A stretch of 15,413 nucleotides of DNA from Deltaproteobacteria bacterium (GTDB lineage: Bacteria; Desulfobacterota; Desulfobacteria; Desulfobacterales; SG8-13), in contig JAHEIV010000014.1 in the NCBI GenBank assembly GCA_024639205.1, positions 1-15,413 on the forward strand. Reading direction: 5' to 3'. The translations under genes and the position numbers were made by a program. Shown piece after piece: positions 1 to 6,508 of this stretch. A model generated the notes under the pieces. The model was given only the letters and a program-made list of their open reading frames with translations, searched no databases and was not told the DNA's origin. Positions within the stretch are counted from its first letter, which is position 1; each line of letters begins with the position of its first letter.

Positions 1-37
1 AGCCGATCACCACCGCTGATTGAATTTTTCTCACCAT
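1..37 (-). CDS. Partial CDS: N-terminus resembling a 3-hydroxyacyl-CoA dehydrogenase
   Basis: Only the first 12 codons are in the window, reading MVRKIQSAVVIG. An ATG at 35-37 is preceded on the minus strand by AGGAGG at good spacing, so this is a convincing start. The short basic leader followed by a hydrophobic AVVIG strand is how many FadB/FadJ-type 3-hydroxyacyl-CoA dehydrogenases begin; there it forms the first strand of the NAD-binding Rossmann fold, with the glycine-rich loop following. FadR-like operators just upstream fit a fatty-acid degradation gene. Other Rossmann-fold dehydrogenases could start the same way, so the product name is an inference from very few residues. The gene runs off the left edge. 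Confidence 0.5.
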   Translation of the reverse strand, partial: MVRKIQSAVVIG

Positions 38-68
38 GGTTTCCTCCTGGTTTGGTCGGTTCGCGCTA

Positions 69-87
69 TAAATGAATACTCATTCAT
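69..87. promoter_or_regulatory. TetR/FadR-like operator, copy 1
   Basis: The sequence contains ATGAAT-N4-ATTCAT (72-87). Read in a second register (69-86) it differs at one defined position from TGAATGAnTAnTCATTCA, the consensus I recall for the Bacillus FadR regulator of beta-oxidation genes. It shares AATGAATAnnCATTCAT with the copy at 244-261. It overlaps the candidate promoter of the downstream minus-strand gene. The regulator itself is not in the window, and the assignment to the TetR family is by motif shape. Confidence 0.55.
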
Positions 88-114
88 CTATCAGAACCTG
101 AATTGACCTGTCAA
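85..114 (-). promoter_or_regulatory. Candidate sigma70 promoter for the left-edge gene
   Basis: On the minus strand a perfect TTGACA lies at 109-114. After an 18-bp spacer comes a weak -10, TAGATG, at 85-90. The inferred start of transcription falls within or just past the inverted repeat at 69-87, so a repressor bound there would block this promoter. The -35 also lies inside the small palindrome TTGAC-CT-GTCAA (103-114). The -10 match is poor, so this is moderate evidence only. Confidence 0.45.
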
Positions 115-243
115 GAAAAAACGATCATCTTAACAAAGTCTACGCCAAATAAATTTTCAATGTAAAATTAAATATTTTTGAATCGATATTATTCTGTTGC
201 ATCGAATGAACCGTAAAAAAAGATCCGGCGTCCGATCGAATAA

Positions 244-261
244 AATGAATAAACATTCATT
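244..261. promoter_or_regulatory. TetR/FadR-like operator, copy 2
   Basis: This is an inverted repeat, AATGAAT-AAAC-ATTCATT, with perfect 7-bp arms. It matches copy 1 except at a few positions. Its centre lies about 173 bp from that of copy 1, farther from the left-edge gene. No convincing gene start lies close on either side, so its role is unclear. It could be an auxiliary site for looping, or a site for a promoter I cannot recognise. Confidence 0.5.
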
Positions 262-266
262 GAAGA

Positions 267-286
267 CCCTGCAGCAGGCTGCAGGG
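267..286. other. GC-rich hairpin, CCCTGCAG-N4-CTGCAGGG
   Basis: Perfect 8-bp stem with a CAGG loop, six bases from operator copy 2. No T-tract follows on either strand, so it is not a standard intrinsic terminator. It lies about 125 bp past the HD-GYP stop codon and could mark or protect that transcript's end, but the role is unknown. Confidence 0.35.
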
Positions 287-411
287 AATCTTCGACAGAA
301 AGGGATTTCGATCTGTTTCAGTTTCGCTCGCATTCGCGGTTCAAGGCGTTCAGATGACGGAACAAGGAGAGCAGATGATGGAAAGCGGATAATAACGTTG
401 GGAGGTGAAAT

Positions 412-1749
412 TTAGTTCAGGGCGGTCTTTTTGAGTGCTTCGAGCTCGTCAGCAAGTGGTTCCTGCATTTCACTGCGGATGCGATCGAACTGATTTTCTG
501 CGACCAGAAAAGCCTCCACCACCTCCGGATCGAAATGGGTGCCTTTGAGGTTGACGATGATGTCTCGGGCTCGATCGTGTGAATAGGCATCCTTGTAGAA
601 CCGCTTGGAGGTCAGGGCGTCATAGACATCTGCGAGTGCCACCATGCGTGCCGACAGTGGAATTTGATCGCCGTCAAGGCCTTTTGGATAACCATTGCCG
701 TCCCATTTTTCATGGTGATAGTAGGCAATTTCCTTTCCAAGGGTCAGAAATGATTTGCCTTCGATCTGCGAATCGATGGCATTGAGGGCATCGCCGCCCA
801 AGACGGCGTGTGTCTTGATAATCTCGAACTCATCCGGGGTCAGCGCTCCGGGTTTGAGCAAGATGGCATCCGGCACCCCCACCTTTCCGATATCGTGCAA
901 AATGGAAGACCGGTAAATATCTTCGATGTACACCGTCGAAATGTAGCCCCGGTATTTGGGCAGGTGGGCCATCTGTTCAGCGATAATCCGGGAATACTCG
1001 CGGATTCGTTCCAGGTGGGTCCCGGTGCCCTCGTCGCGATATTCCGCCAGTTTGGCCAAACCGAGAATGGTGGCAGAGCGCGCTTCGTGAAGCTGCGATT
1101 CGAGGCGCAGCTTTTCTCTTTCAGCTTTCAACCTTTCGGTCACGTCCCGGGACACGATGCGGTAGCCAAGCGGCTGGTTCTCTCGATCGGTGCGCAGGGA
1201 GATGTTGAGTTCCAGGATCCGGGCACTGCCGTTTTTATGGATGACCTCGTATTCGGACAGGTATGCGGATTTTCCTGTTTTGAGAACCTCGGCAAAGGTT
1301 TGATCCGCCTGCCGCCATGTTTCCAGGGTGGTAAGATTGCGGTGGTTGAAACCGTTTAACTCCTCACTGCTGTAACCGAGCATCCGGCAGGCAGACTCGT
1401 TGAAAAACGTGATGCTGCCGGACAGATCGACCTCAAAGTAGCCTTCTTCGATGCTCTGCAGGATGTTACGATATTTCTCCTCGCTCACCCCCAGGGCTTC
1501 TTCGGCTTTCTTGCGGTTATTGATGGTAAACTGAACGTGGGATCCGAAAAAAATAAACAAACAGAAAACAATGACGCGAGGCCAGAGTTCATTGATGTCC
1601 GGCCCTAAAAGCTGGTTAAAAAAGCTGACGTCGTTGGTGGTGAAAATGTTGAAGATCGATTCGAGAACCCAGTAAGAGGCTGCCAGCCCGATGCCGACCA
1701 GCACCATGGAATCGGCAACGCTGACCTTGTATTTGAACAGTTTTTTCAT
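412..1749 (-). CDS. Membrane-anchored PAS/HD-GYP c-di-GMP phosphodiesterase
   Basis: This 445-residue protein is predicted to hydrolyse cyclic di-GMP in the cytoplasm in response to a signal sensed by its membrane or PAS part. Two hydrophobic helices (about residues 15-36 and 57-71) precede a PAS/PAC domain (about 90-207), a short coiled linker, and an RpfG-type HD-GYP domain (about 225-415). Metal ligands are intact: HDIGK at 285-289, HAVLGG at about 314-319, and HHEKWDGNGYP at 345-355, which carries the GYP signature. There is no receiver domain. I chose the ATG at 1749, which has a weak AGAG upstream; an ATG at 1767 is possible. The frame stays open to an ATG at 1926, but a strong promoter at 1930-1958 places the RNA start at about that point and there is no ribosome site, so the extra residues are probably untranslated leader. 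It stands alone, with its own promoter. Confidence 0.9.
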   Translation of the reverse strand: MKKLFKYKVSVADSMVLVGIGLAASYWVLESIFNIFTTNDVSFFNQLLGPDINELWPRVIVFCLFIFFGSHVQFTINNRKKAEEALGVSEEKYRNILQSIEEGYFEVDLSGSITFFNESACRMLGYSSEELNGFNHRNLTTLETWRQADQTFAEVLKTGKSAYLSEYEVIHKNGSARILELNISLRTDRENQPLGYRIVSRDVTERLKAEREKLRLESQLHEARSATILGLAKLAEYRDEGTGTHLERIREYSRIIAEQMAHLPKYRGYISTVYIEDIYRSSILHDIGKVGVPDAILLKPGALTPDEFEIIKTHAVLGGDALNAIDSQIEGKSFLTLGKEIAYYHHEKWDGNGYPKGLDGDQIPLSARMVALADVYDALTSKRFYKDAYSHDRARDIIVNLKGTHFDPEVVEAFLVAENQFDRIRSEMQEPLADELEALKKTALN

Positions 1750-1929
1750 TTTTTGTCTCTGGTCCATCCCGCAGCGGATGCGGCGCAGTGGACCATTATC
1801 CCCCGAAGATAGTTTGCTGCCGGCGATTCCCGGGCAACTGCTCGCTTCATGGTAGCGGTGAAAAAAGATCGTCGATCTGGTTGGCCGTAGCGCCGAGATC
1901 GCCCGACAATTCACATACAACAGCATTTA

Positions 1930-1958
1930 ATTGTATCATTTGGGTATGTAATTGTCAC
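1930..1958 (-). promoter_or_regulatory. Candidate sigma70 promoter of the HD-GYP gene
   Basis: On the minus strand GTGACA (1953-1958) and TACAAT (1930-1935) are separated by 17 bp. Each matches its consensus at five of six positions. Transcription would start near 1922-1924 and give a leader of roughly 155-175 nt before the HD-GYP start codon. I found no recognisable riboswitch in that leader; the c-di-GMP riboswitch core motifs are not apparent. Confidence 0.55.
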
Positions 1959-2050
1959 GTCGATTCATTTTTACTGCCGCACCGGCCGGATAGTCGACGC
2001 TCACAGCGGGGGCTTCAAAACAGTCCGGCAGACCGAAAACCGTTACAGGA

Positions 2051-2079
2051 TTGACCCGAACCGTTCAAATTGATATCAT
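2051..2079 (+). promoter_or_regulatory. Candidate sigma70 promoter of the small membrane protein gene
   Basis: TTGACC (2051-2056) and TATCAT (2074-2079) are separated by exactly 17 bp, each with five of six consensus matches. The start codon at 2151 is about 65 bp past the inferred RNA start. This promoter is divergent to the one for the HD-GYP gene, with about 90 bp between them. Confidence 0.55.
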
Positions 2080-2083
2080 ATCA
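2071..2083. promoter_or_regulatory. Palindrome TGATAT-C-ATATCA over the -10 box
   Basis: Perfect 6-bp arms around one central base cover the -10 hexamer of the promoter at 2051-2079. A protein bound here would occlude RNA polymerase, so it is a candidate operator. The site is AT-rich and short, so chance is not excluded, and I do not recognise it as the site of a named regulator. Confidence 0.3.
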
Positions 2084-2150
2084 GTAGGTTTCGAATGGTA
2101 GATCCTGATCCCGGATCGTCTGCCGGGTCTGATTGAACGGGAGGTACGCA

Positions 2151-2444
2151 TTGAGACAGCAGCTTATCAAGTACTTTTTCATTGCGATTCTGGTGGGCAT
2201 TGGCTATTTTTTTTCCTACTACCACATCATTATCCTGAACAGGGATTTTTACACACTTAAAAAATCCTACCTGACTTTTGAGTATACCTTTTATAATATT
2301 ACCAACCGGGAACCGAAAGACGTGATGCGCGTCGATCTGCTGCGCGAAGACGGTGTCGGTGACCTTCTGGTAGAGCTGGGATTGTTGACAGAGATTCAGG
2401 CGGCCCGCCTGGAGGCGAAATACGACTACGAGGACGCAGAATAG
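2151..2444 (+). CDS. Small single-pass membrane protein of unknown function
   Basis: I do not recognise this 97-residue protein. It has one hydrophobic helix near the N-terminus (about 5-29, rich in F, Y, I) and then a charged, acidic soluble tail with DLLVELGLLT at about 71-80, ending in EDAE. The start is a TTG at 2151, because GGGAGG lies six bases upstream; the in-frame TTG at 2133 has no such site. A good promoter at 2051-2079 supports real expression. It is the only plus-strand gene in the window. Its stop is 13 bp from the stop of the convergent PilZ-domain gene, and an imperfect dyad (2451-2482) spans that junction. It lies between two genes linked to cyclic nucleotide signalling, which may be coincidental. 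Confidence 0.65.
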   Translation: MRQQLIKYFFIAILVGIGYFFSYYHIIILNRDFYTLKKSYLTFEYTFYNITNREPKDVMRVDLLREDGVGDLLVELGLLTEIQAARLEAKYDYEDAE

Positions 2445-2457
2445 AAACGATGCGGTG

Positions 2458-3585
2458 CTATGAATTATAAATCATATCCGCAAACACCACCAGCATACCG
2501 CTCATGCGGGGGGTCATGTCTTTAAACTGAACCCCCAGCGCCAGAGTGTTCTCACCCTCGAATGAGACCTTGCGGTTCCAAACGATATTACCCAGCACGT
2601 TGAGTGTCATCGATTCAGTGGGGAAACATACCTGAACTTCCGCATTGGTCAACGATTGCAGCAGCCGGGTGATATTGGTGTATTTGGCATCTACCACCAC
2701 GCAGACACCGCCGACAGACATGTCCCGGGAATACCCCTTGAGAACAAGGGGTGTATCCTTTGAACCCTCCGGGAAAACTTCCAGATCCATTTTGATGGGC
2801 AGTGGATGTCGATTGGCCCTCCGAATTCCGCGATCCGGATCCTCGCGCGCACTCTTCAGGCTTGTTTTAAACAGCACGACCAGCGAACGCGCTACGTTGG
2901 GATATTTATTGCACACTTCGATGAGTCGGTTCTTGGAAAGACGGGCCAGCTCGATCCCCGATACCGTCTCAATGTAAGATTGGGATAGTTTCTGCTGTTC
3001 AAATGGATAAATGTCGCCGAATATATCGTTGACGGTCAGATAGATGGAATACTTCTGGCGCTCTTTCTGACCTTCGCGCTGCGGTTTGTAGATGGTCTCC
3101 CTGACCGCCCCGGAGGCGATGATAAACAGGGCGTCTTCGACATCACCGATCTTTTTGATGACCTTGTTCGTGGGTATACTCACCCGTGCCATCCGGTTGG
3201 TGAACGCCACCAGCTCGGCATAGGCCAGGTTTTTAAAAAACGTTTTGAGCGGGGAGGCAGGAAAATTTCCCTCACGCAGGGCAGTGAAAAACTCCCGGGC
3301 GCCCTGATGGTTCGGCTTGGCGATCCGCCATTCCATGATCTTGGCCAGAATGGCCGACAGCATGAGGTCGGATTCCCGGTACAGGGTGGCAGCCCGGTCG
3401 TAAGAGGCGGCGGCCCTCTTTTTCTGACCCTTTTTCAGGAGTAAATCACCGAAGGCGGCATGCAAGGCCGGATTATCCGGAATGACCTGCAACATCCGCT
3501 CGAATTCGGCCACATCGTCGATGGTGATCGTTCCCTCGATGATGTGTCGGGCAATACTGTGGTGCTTGTCAATCTGCTCCTTCAC
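2458..3585 (-). CDS. TPR / cyclic-nucleotide-binding-like / PilZ domain protein
   Basis: This 375-residue cytoplasmic protein joins three modules. A TPR-like helical region covers about residues 25-75. A cyclic-nucleotide-binding beta-roll covers about 125-225. A C-terminal PilZ domain covers about 253-367. The PilZ c-di-GMP motif looks intact: RRANR at about 255-259 (RxxxR) and DMSVGG at about 288-293 (DxSxxG). The cyclic-nucleotide fold has FGD at about 189-191, but the arginine that contacts the phosphate in CRP/PKA-type pockets is not apparent in the following loop (QQKLSQSYIETV), so cAMP binding is doubtful. It is probably a c-di-GMP effector with a degenerate or different second sensor. 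I chose the GTG at 3585 because GGAAAG is six bases upstream; the TTG just before it (3588) is too close. A promoter may lie at 3739-3767. Confidence 0.82.
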   Translation of the reverse strand: MKEQIDKHHSIARHIIEGTITIDDVAEFERMLQVIPDNPALHAAFGDLLLKKGQKKRAAASYDRAATLYRESDLMLSAILAKIMEWRIAKPNHQGAREFFTALREGNFPASPLKTFFKNLAYAELVAFTNRMARVSIPTNKVIKKIGDVEDALFIIASGAVRETIYKPQREGQKERQKYSIYLTVNDIFGDIYPFEQQKLSQSYIETVSGIELARLSKNRLIEVCNKYPNVARSLVVLFKTSLKSAREDPDRGIRRANRHPLPIKMDLEVFPEGSKDTPLVLKGYSRDMSVGGVCVVVDAKYTNITRLLQSLTNAEVQVCFPTESMTLNVLGNIVWNRKVSFEGENTLALGVQFKDMTPRMSGMLVVFADMIYNS

Positions 3586-3738
3586 CAAAAACTTTCCAGC
3601 CTATTTCCCGGGCAATCCGGGTGATGCAGCCGCTGACCGGCGGATGGGGTCTGAAATGCCGGTGTCGATTTCGGCACATACCGGCTGCCCGGTGGCCACC
3701 TTTGAACCGAAATCGGCTTATTTCCCAATAATTTCTTA

Positions 3739-3767
3739 ATATTACCTCATACCGGCGGGCAAATCAA
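3739..3767 (-). promoter_or_regulatory. Possible promoter for the PilZ-domain gene
   Basis: On the minus strand TTGATT (3762-3767, overlapping the comEC stop) and TAATAT (3739-3744) are separated by 17 bp, with four of six matches each. It would give a leader of about 150 nt. The 175-bp gap after comEC contains no clear terminator, so read-through from comEC is also possible. Confidence 0.3.
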
Positions 3768-6346
3768 CTGTTTTCATTTTGCCGACTTCTATCGATCCAC
3801 GGCGAAATCTGCAAGTGCCGGCCATCGGTCACCAGCTCGATGGCCCCGTCGAAATCGGTTCGATAGATCCGCACCTGCCGCCGCTCAAATCGCTGCAGCA
3901 CCTCCGGATGCGGAAAGCCGAATCGATTTTTCCATCCGCTGCTGACCACACCGATTCGCGGGTGCACGGCCTCGATGAAATCGTGCGAGCTGGACGTCCG
4001 GCTGCCGTGATGCGGCAAAATCAGCACGGTGGCCTTCAGGCGGTTGCCGGCCAGCGCGACCAGCTCCTTTTCAGCCCGGGTGGTTATGTCCCCGGGAAAA
4101 AGAAAGGAAACCGAACCCAGCCCGACTGCAAACACCAGCGAATTGTTGTTCGTATCCCGCCAGGGCTCCTTTATCTTTTTCTTCAGATAATTCGCCGGTG
4201 GATAGAGCACCCGAAGCGTTGCCCCGGAGATGAACGGTTGGCGGGAATGGTCCGAACAGGGTATCTCGCGGATATGCCTTCGTTCGAGAACATCCAGCAG
4301 GCGGCGGTATCCAAGCGTGTTTCGCTTCTCACCGTTGGTCAGGATCTGTTGCACGCCAAACCGGTCGGCGATATAAACGAGGCCGTTGAGGTGATCGCTG
4401 TTTGGATGGGAAAGGATCAGCGTTTCCACGGTGAGTATTTTCTTGCGACGCAGCAGCGGCGCCAGCACTCGCTCGCCGACATCGAACACCGCGTTGTCTG
4501 AAAAACCGCCACCGTCTGCCAGGACGCAGGCGCCCCCGGGCAACTCCAGCAATGCCGCACTGCCCTGCCCGACATCGACGATAGTGACACGAAGATCGCT
4601 GCGGAAAAACCGTTGATGTATCCAGTAGCCGGTGTCGATCAGCGCAGCAAGAACGGCGAGTATTACAACAGCGGCGCTCCATCGCCACCGCCGCTGCAGA
4701 CCGATAAAGAAAGCACCTGCTTTTTTTTCTTTGTCCACCGGCCCCGCGGCCCTTTCCGCACGCAACGGTACGTGCCCGCCGCTCGCTCCGTCAGCTGGAC
4801 GAAGCATTGCCAGCACTCCTGCCAGCAGCAGGTAATAGCAACCGATCTCAACATGTGAGGGCATAAAGGTTTGAACAGCGGCGAAGGGCAGACCGGCGAA
4901 AAATTCGATCCCTTCGATTCCATACCCCAGAAGCGCGCCGGCCAGCTGCATCCCCCAGGCGGCGACAGGCGGGCAAATCCAAAGCACCAGCACCGACAAA
5001 AGTCCCAGGGGAACCACGCCGAAACCGATCAATGGCACGAACACGCAGTTGGTCACAACGGCAATTAGCGAAACCTGCTGAAAATAAGTCATCACCAGCG
5101 GCAGGGTACCCAAAGTGGCCGCCACCGTGACGACGACAAAACAAACCAGTTTCAGTCCCAGGCGACGACCGATCGACTCCGACGGCATGTCGGAGCCCGG
5201 CCGGACCCGTGACAGACCCACGATGATGAAAAACACGGCTGCAAAGGAGAGCTGAAAGGATATCGAGTATAGCGCCGGAGGATTCGCCAGCAGAATCATC
5301 AGTGCAGCGACCGCCAGGGTATTGATCGAATCCTGTTCCCTTTCCAGCAGGAAGGTCAGCAGAAACATCGCGACCATTGCCAGTGCCCGCTGGGTGGATG
5401 GAGACATCCCGGCCAGCAGGGCGTAAAAAAGGGCGGGGATAAAAGCACCGATGGCCGCTGCCTTTCTGACCCAGGCGCTCCAGAGCAGGACTTCGAAGCG
5501 CGACAGGATAGCGACGAGTGCGAAAAACGCGCTCCCGGCGACGATTCCGATGTGCAGACCGGAAATGGCCAGCAGGTGCCCGACACCGCAGCGATGAAAG
5601 GCTTCCCGCAGATCGGGCGATATCCGGTCTCGATTACCGAGAATCAGAGCCCGCAGGACATCTCGGTGCGGCCCTTCCCGGCTCCGCTCGATGAGTGCAT
5701 CGACCCGGTTTCTGACTGCATCGAGGGCCCTCACCGGTCCGTAGCCGATACCCCGATCCAGCACGCGCACCCTTTCAGCAGAACTATAGGCGGTTGCCCA
5801 GATTTTTCTAAACGCCATGTAGCGGCGGTAATTAAACGCTCCCGGATTGTTGAAATTACGGATGGATCGGATTCGGCTGCTGAATTCAATGCGATCCCCG
5901 CGGTCAAGATCGAGGTGATCTCCGGAAACGCTCACCCGAAGCAGACCGGTTGCCTGCCGGGTCGTTTGCTCGTCGCTGACGCCCTGAACCTGAAGAGTAA
6001 ATCGGGTGCGATTGGCCAGCTGTTTGGGTCGGCTGTGCACGAGACCGACAATGTTCCATTTCGGCCCGCCGGCGAGACGAACGATATGGTGATCCGGAAA
6101 CCGTGGCGCACTCCAGGGGTGGACAGACAGGTACCCGAGACCCAGAAACAGCATCAAGGGAAATAACCGGCTCGTTTTGCGCTGCAGGATGCAGGCGACA
6201 ACCCCAACGGCTGATGCGACCACGATGATGATGGCCAACGCGTGTATGGCAGCTACCGGCCGATGAACGCCGATGGTGATCCCTCCCATCAGCGAAAGCA
6301 GCAGCGGTATGAACGGCCGTGCGTACCATTTCGGGGCCGTGCCCAT
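3764..6346 (-). CDS. comEC: ComEC/Rec2 family DNA internalisation channel protein
   Basis: An intact 860-residue ComEC, the inner-membrane channel that carries single-stranded DNA into the cytoplasm during natural transformation. It has N-terminal helices and the DUF4131 OB-like region (about 85-200). The polytopic Competence domain covers about 225-510, with the family signature HLLAISGLHIGI (257-268) and the STQRALAM segment (317-324). The C-terminal metallo-beta-lactamase-like domain covers about 583-845. Its metal-site motifs are present: HPNSDH (647-652), GD (752-753), PHHGS (778-782) and FPHPEV (811-816). The length is normal for a full three-domain ComEC. The ATG at 6346 has GGAGG five bases upstream. 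It follows murA after a 162-bp gap with no visible terminator and may share its transcript. No other competence gene is in the window; many non-transformable bacteria also keep comEC. Confidence 0.95.
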   Translation of the reverse strand: MGTAPKWYARPFIPLLLSLMGGITIGVHRPVAAIHALAIIIVVASAVGVVACILQRKTSRLFPLMLFLGLGYLSVHPWSAPRFPDHHIVRLAGGPKWNIVGLVHSRPKQLANRTRFTLQVQGVSDEQTTRQATGLLRVSVSGDHLDLDRGDRIEFSSRIRSIRNFNNPGAFNYRRYMAFRKIWATAYSSAERVRVLDRGIGYGPVRALDAVRNRVDALIERSREGPHRDVLRALILGNRDRISPDLREAFHRCGVGHLLAISGLHIGIVAGSAFFALVAILSRFEVLLWSAWVRKAAAIGAFIPALFYALLAGMSPSTQRALAMVAMFLLTFLLEREQDSINTLAVAALMILLANPPALYSISFQLSFAAVFFIIVGLSRVRPGSDMPSESIGRRLGLKLVCFVVVTVAATLGTLPLVMTYFQQVSLIAVVTNCVFVPLIGFGVVPLGLLSVLVLWICPPVAAWGMQLAGALLGYGIEGIEFFAGLPFAAVQTFMPSHVEIGCYYLLLAGVLAMLRPADGASGGHVPLRAERAAGPVDKEKKAGAFFIGLQRRWRWSAAVVILAVLAALIDTGYWIHQRFFRSDLRVTIVDVGQGSAALLELPGGACVLADGGGFSDNAVFDVGERVLAPLLRRKKILTVETLILSHPNSDHLNGLVYIADRFGVQQILTNGEKRNTLGYRRLLDVLERRHIREIPCSDHSRQPFISGATLRVLYPPANYLKKKIKEPWRDTNNNSLVFAVGLGSVSFLFPGDITTRAEKELVALAGNRLKATVLILPHHGSRTSSSHDFIEAVHPRIGVVSSGWKNRFGFPHPEVLQRFERRQVRIYRTDFDGAIELVTDGRHLQISPWIDRSRQNENS

Positions 6347-6508
6347 AAACGCCTCCGACTGGCGCTAATTCCAGGTCACTTTTGCACGGGGCCCATGTCG
6401 GAAGGTGCCGAAGGTTGAAGCTGCCGCTTGAAAGACCTTGTGCCGCTTTGTTTGTCGCACCCTGCCCGAAGCGGCCGGCCGGATGACTTCCGGATGAACC
6501 CGGCGGTT

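Larger units (their letters stand above)
38..411. other. 374-bp non-coding control region with two repeated operators
   Basis: This gap separates the start of the left-edge gene from the stop of the HD-GYP gene. It is AT-rich between about 90 and 200. It holds a candidate minus-strand promoter, two similar inverted repeats and a GC-rich hairpin, annotated separately. Several short plus-strand reading frames exist (for example from 197 and from 351), but none has family resemblance or a persuasive start. I see no convincing gene here. Confidence 0.6.

Noticed and set aside
346..393. Short frame MTEQGEQMMESG ending in TAATAA
   Set aside because: Only 12 codons from the ATG at about 351, and the upstream open stretch has no usable start codon. 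The tandem stop is suggestive but not enough.
197..415. Plus-strand frame of 72 codons in the left control region
   Set aside because: No ribosome site. It runs across operator copy 2 and the hairpin and reads as basic low-information sequence.
1845..1939. Short minus-strand frame starting MIQLNAVVCELSGDLG
   Set aside because: Its ATG lies upstream of the inferred RNA start and beside the -10 box of the HD-GYP promoter, with no ribosome site.
3589..3763. Possible terminator between comEC and the PilZ-domain gene
   Set aside because: Some GCCGGT/ACCGGC complementarity exists, but the loop is long and no T-tract follows, so I could not support a terminator.
3779..4501. Plus-strand frame of 240 codons opposite comEC
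   Set aside because: Antisense to the metallo-beta-lactamase-like domain of an intact ComEC. No family resemblance was seen.
5552..6166. Plus-strand frame of 204 codons opposite comEC
   Set aside because: Antisense shadow of the N-terminal half of ComEC, with no recognisable domain.
6347..6508. Gap between murA and comEC
   Set aside because: I looked for a promoter, terminator or small gene and found none that I can support.
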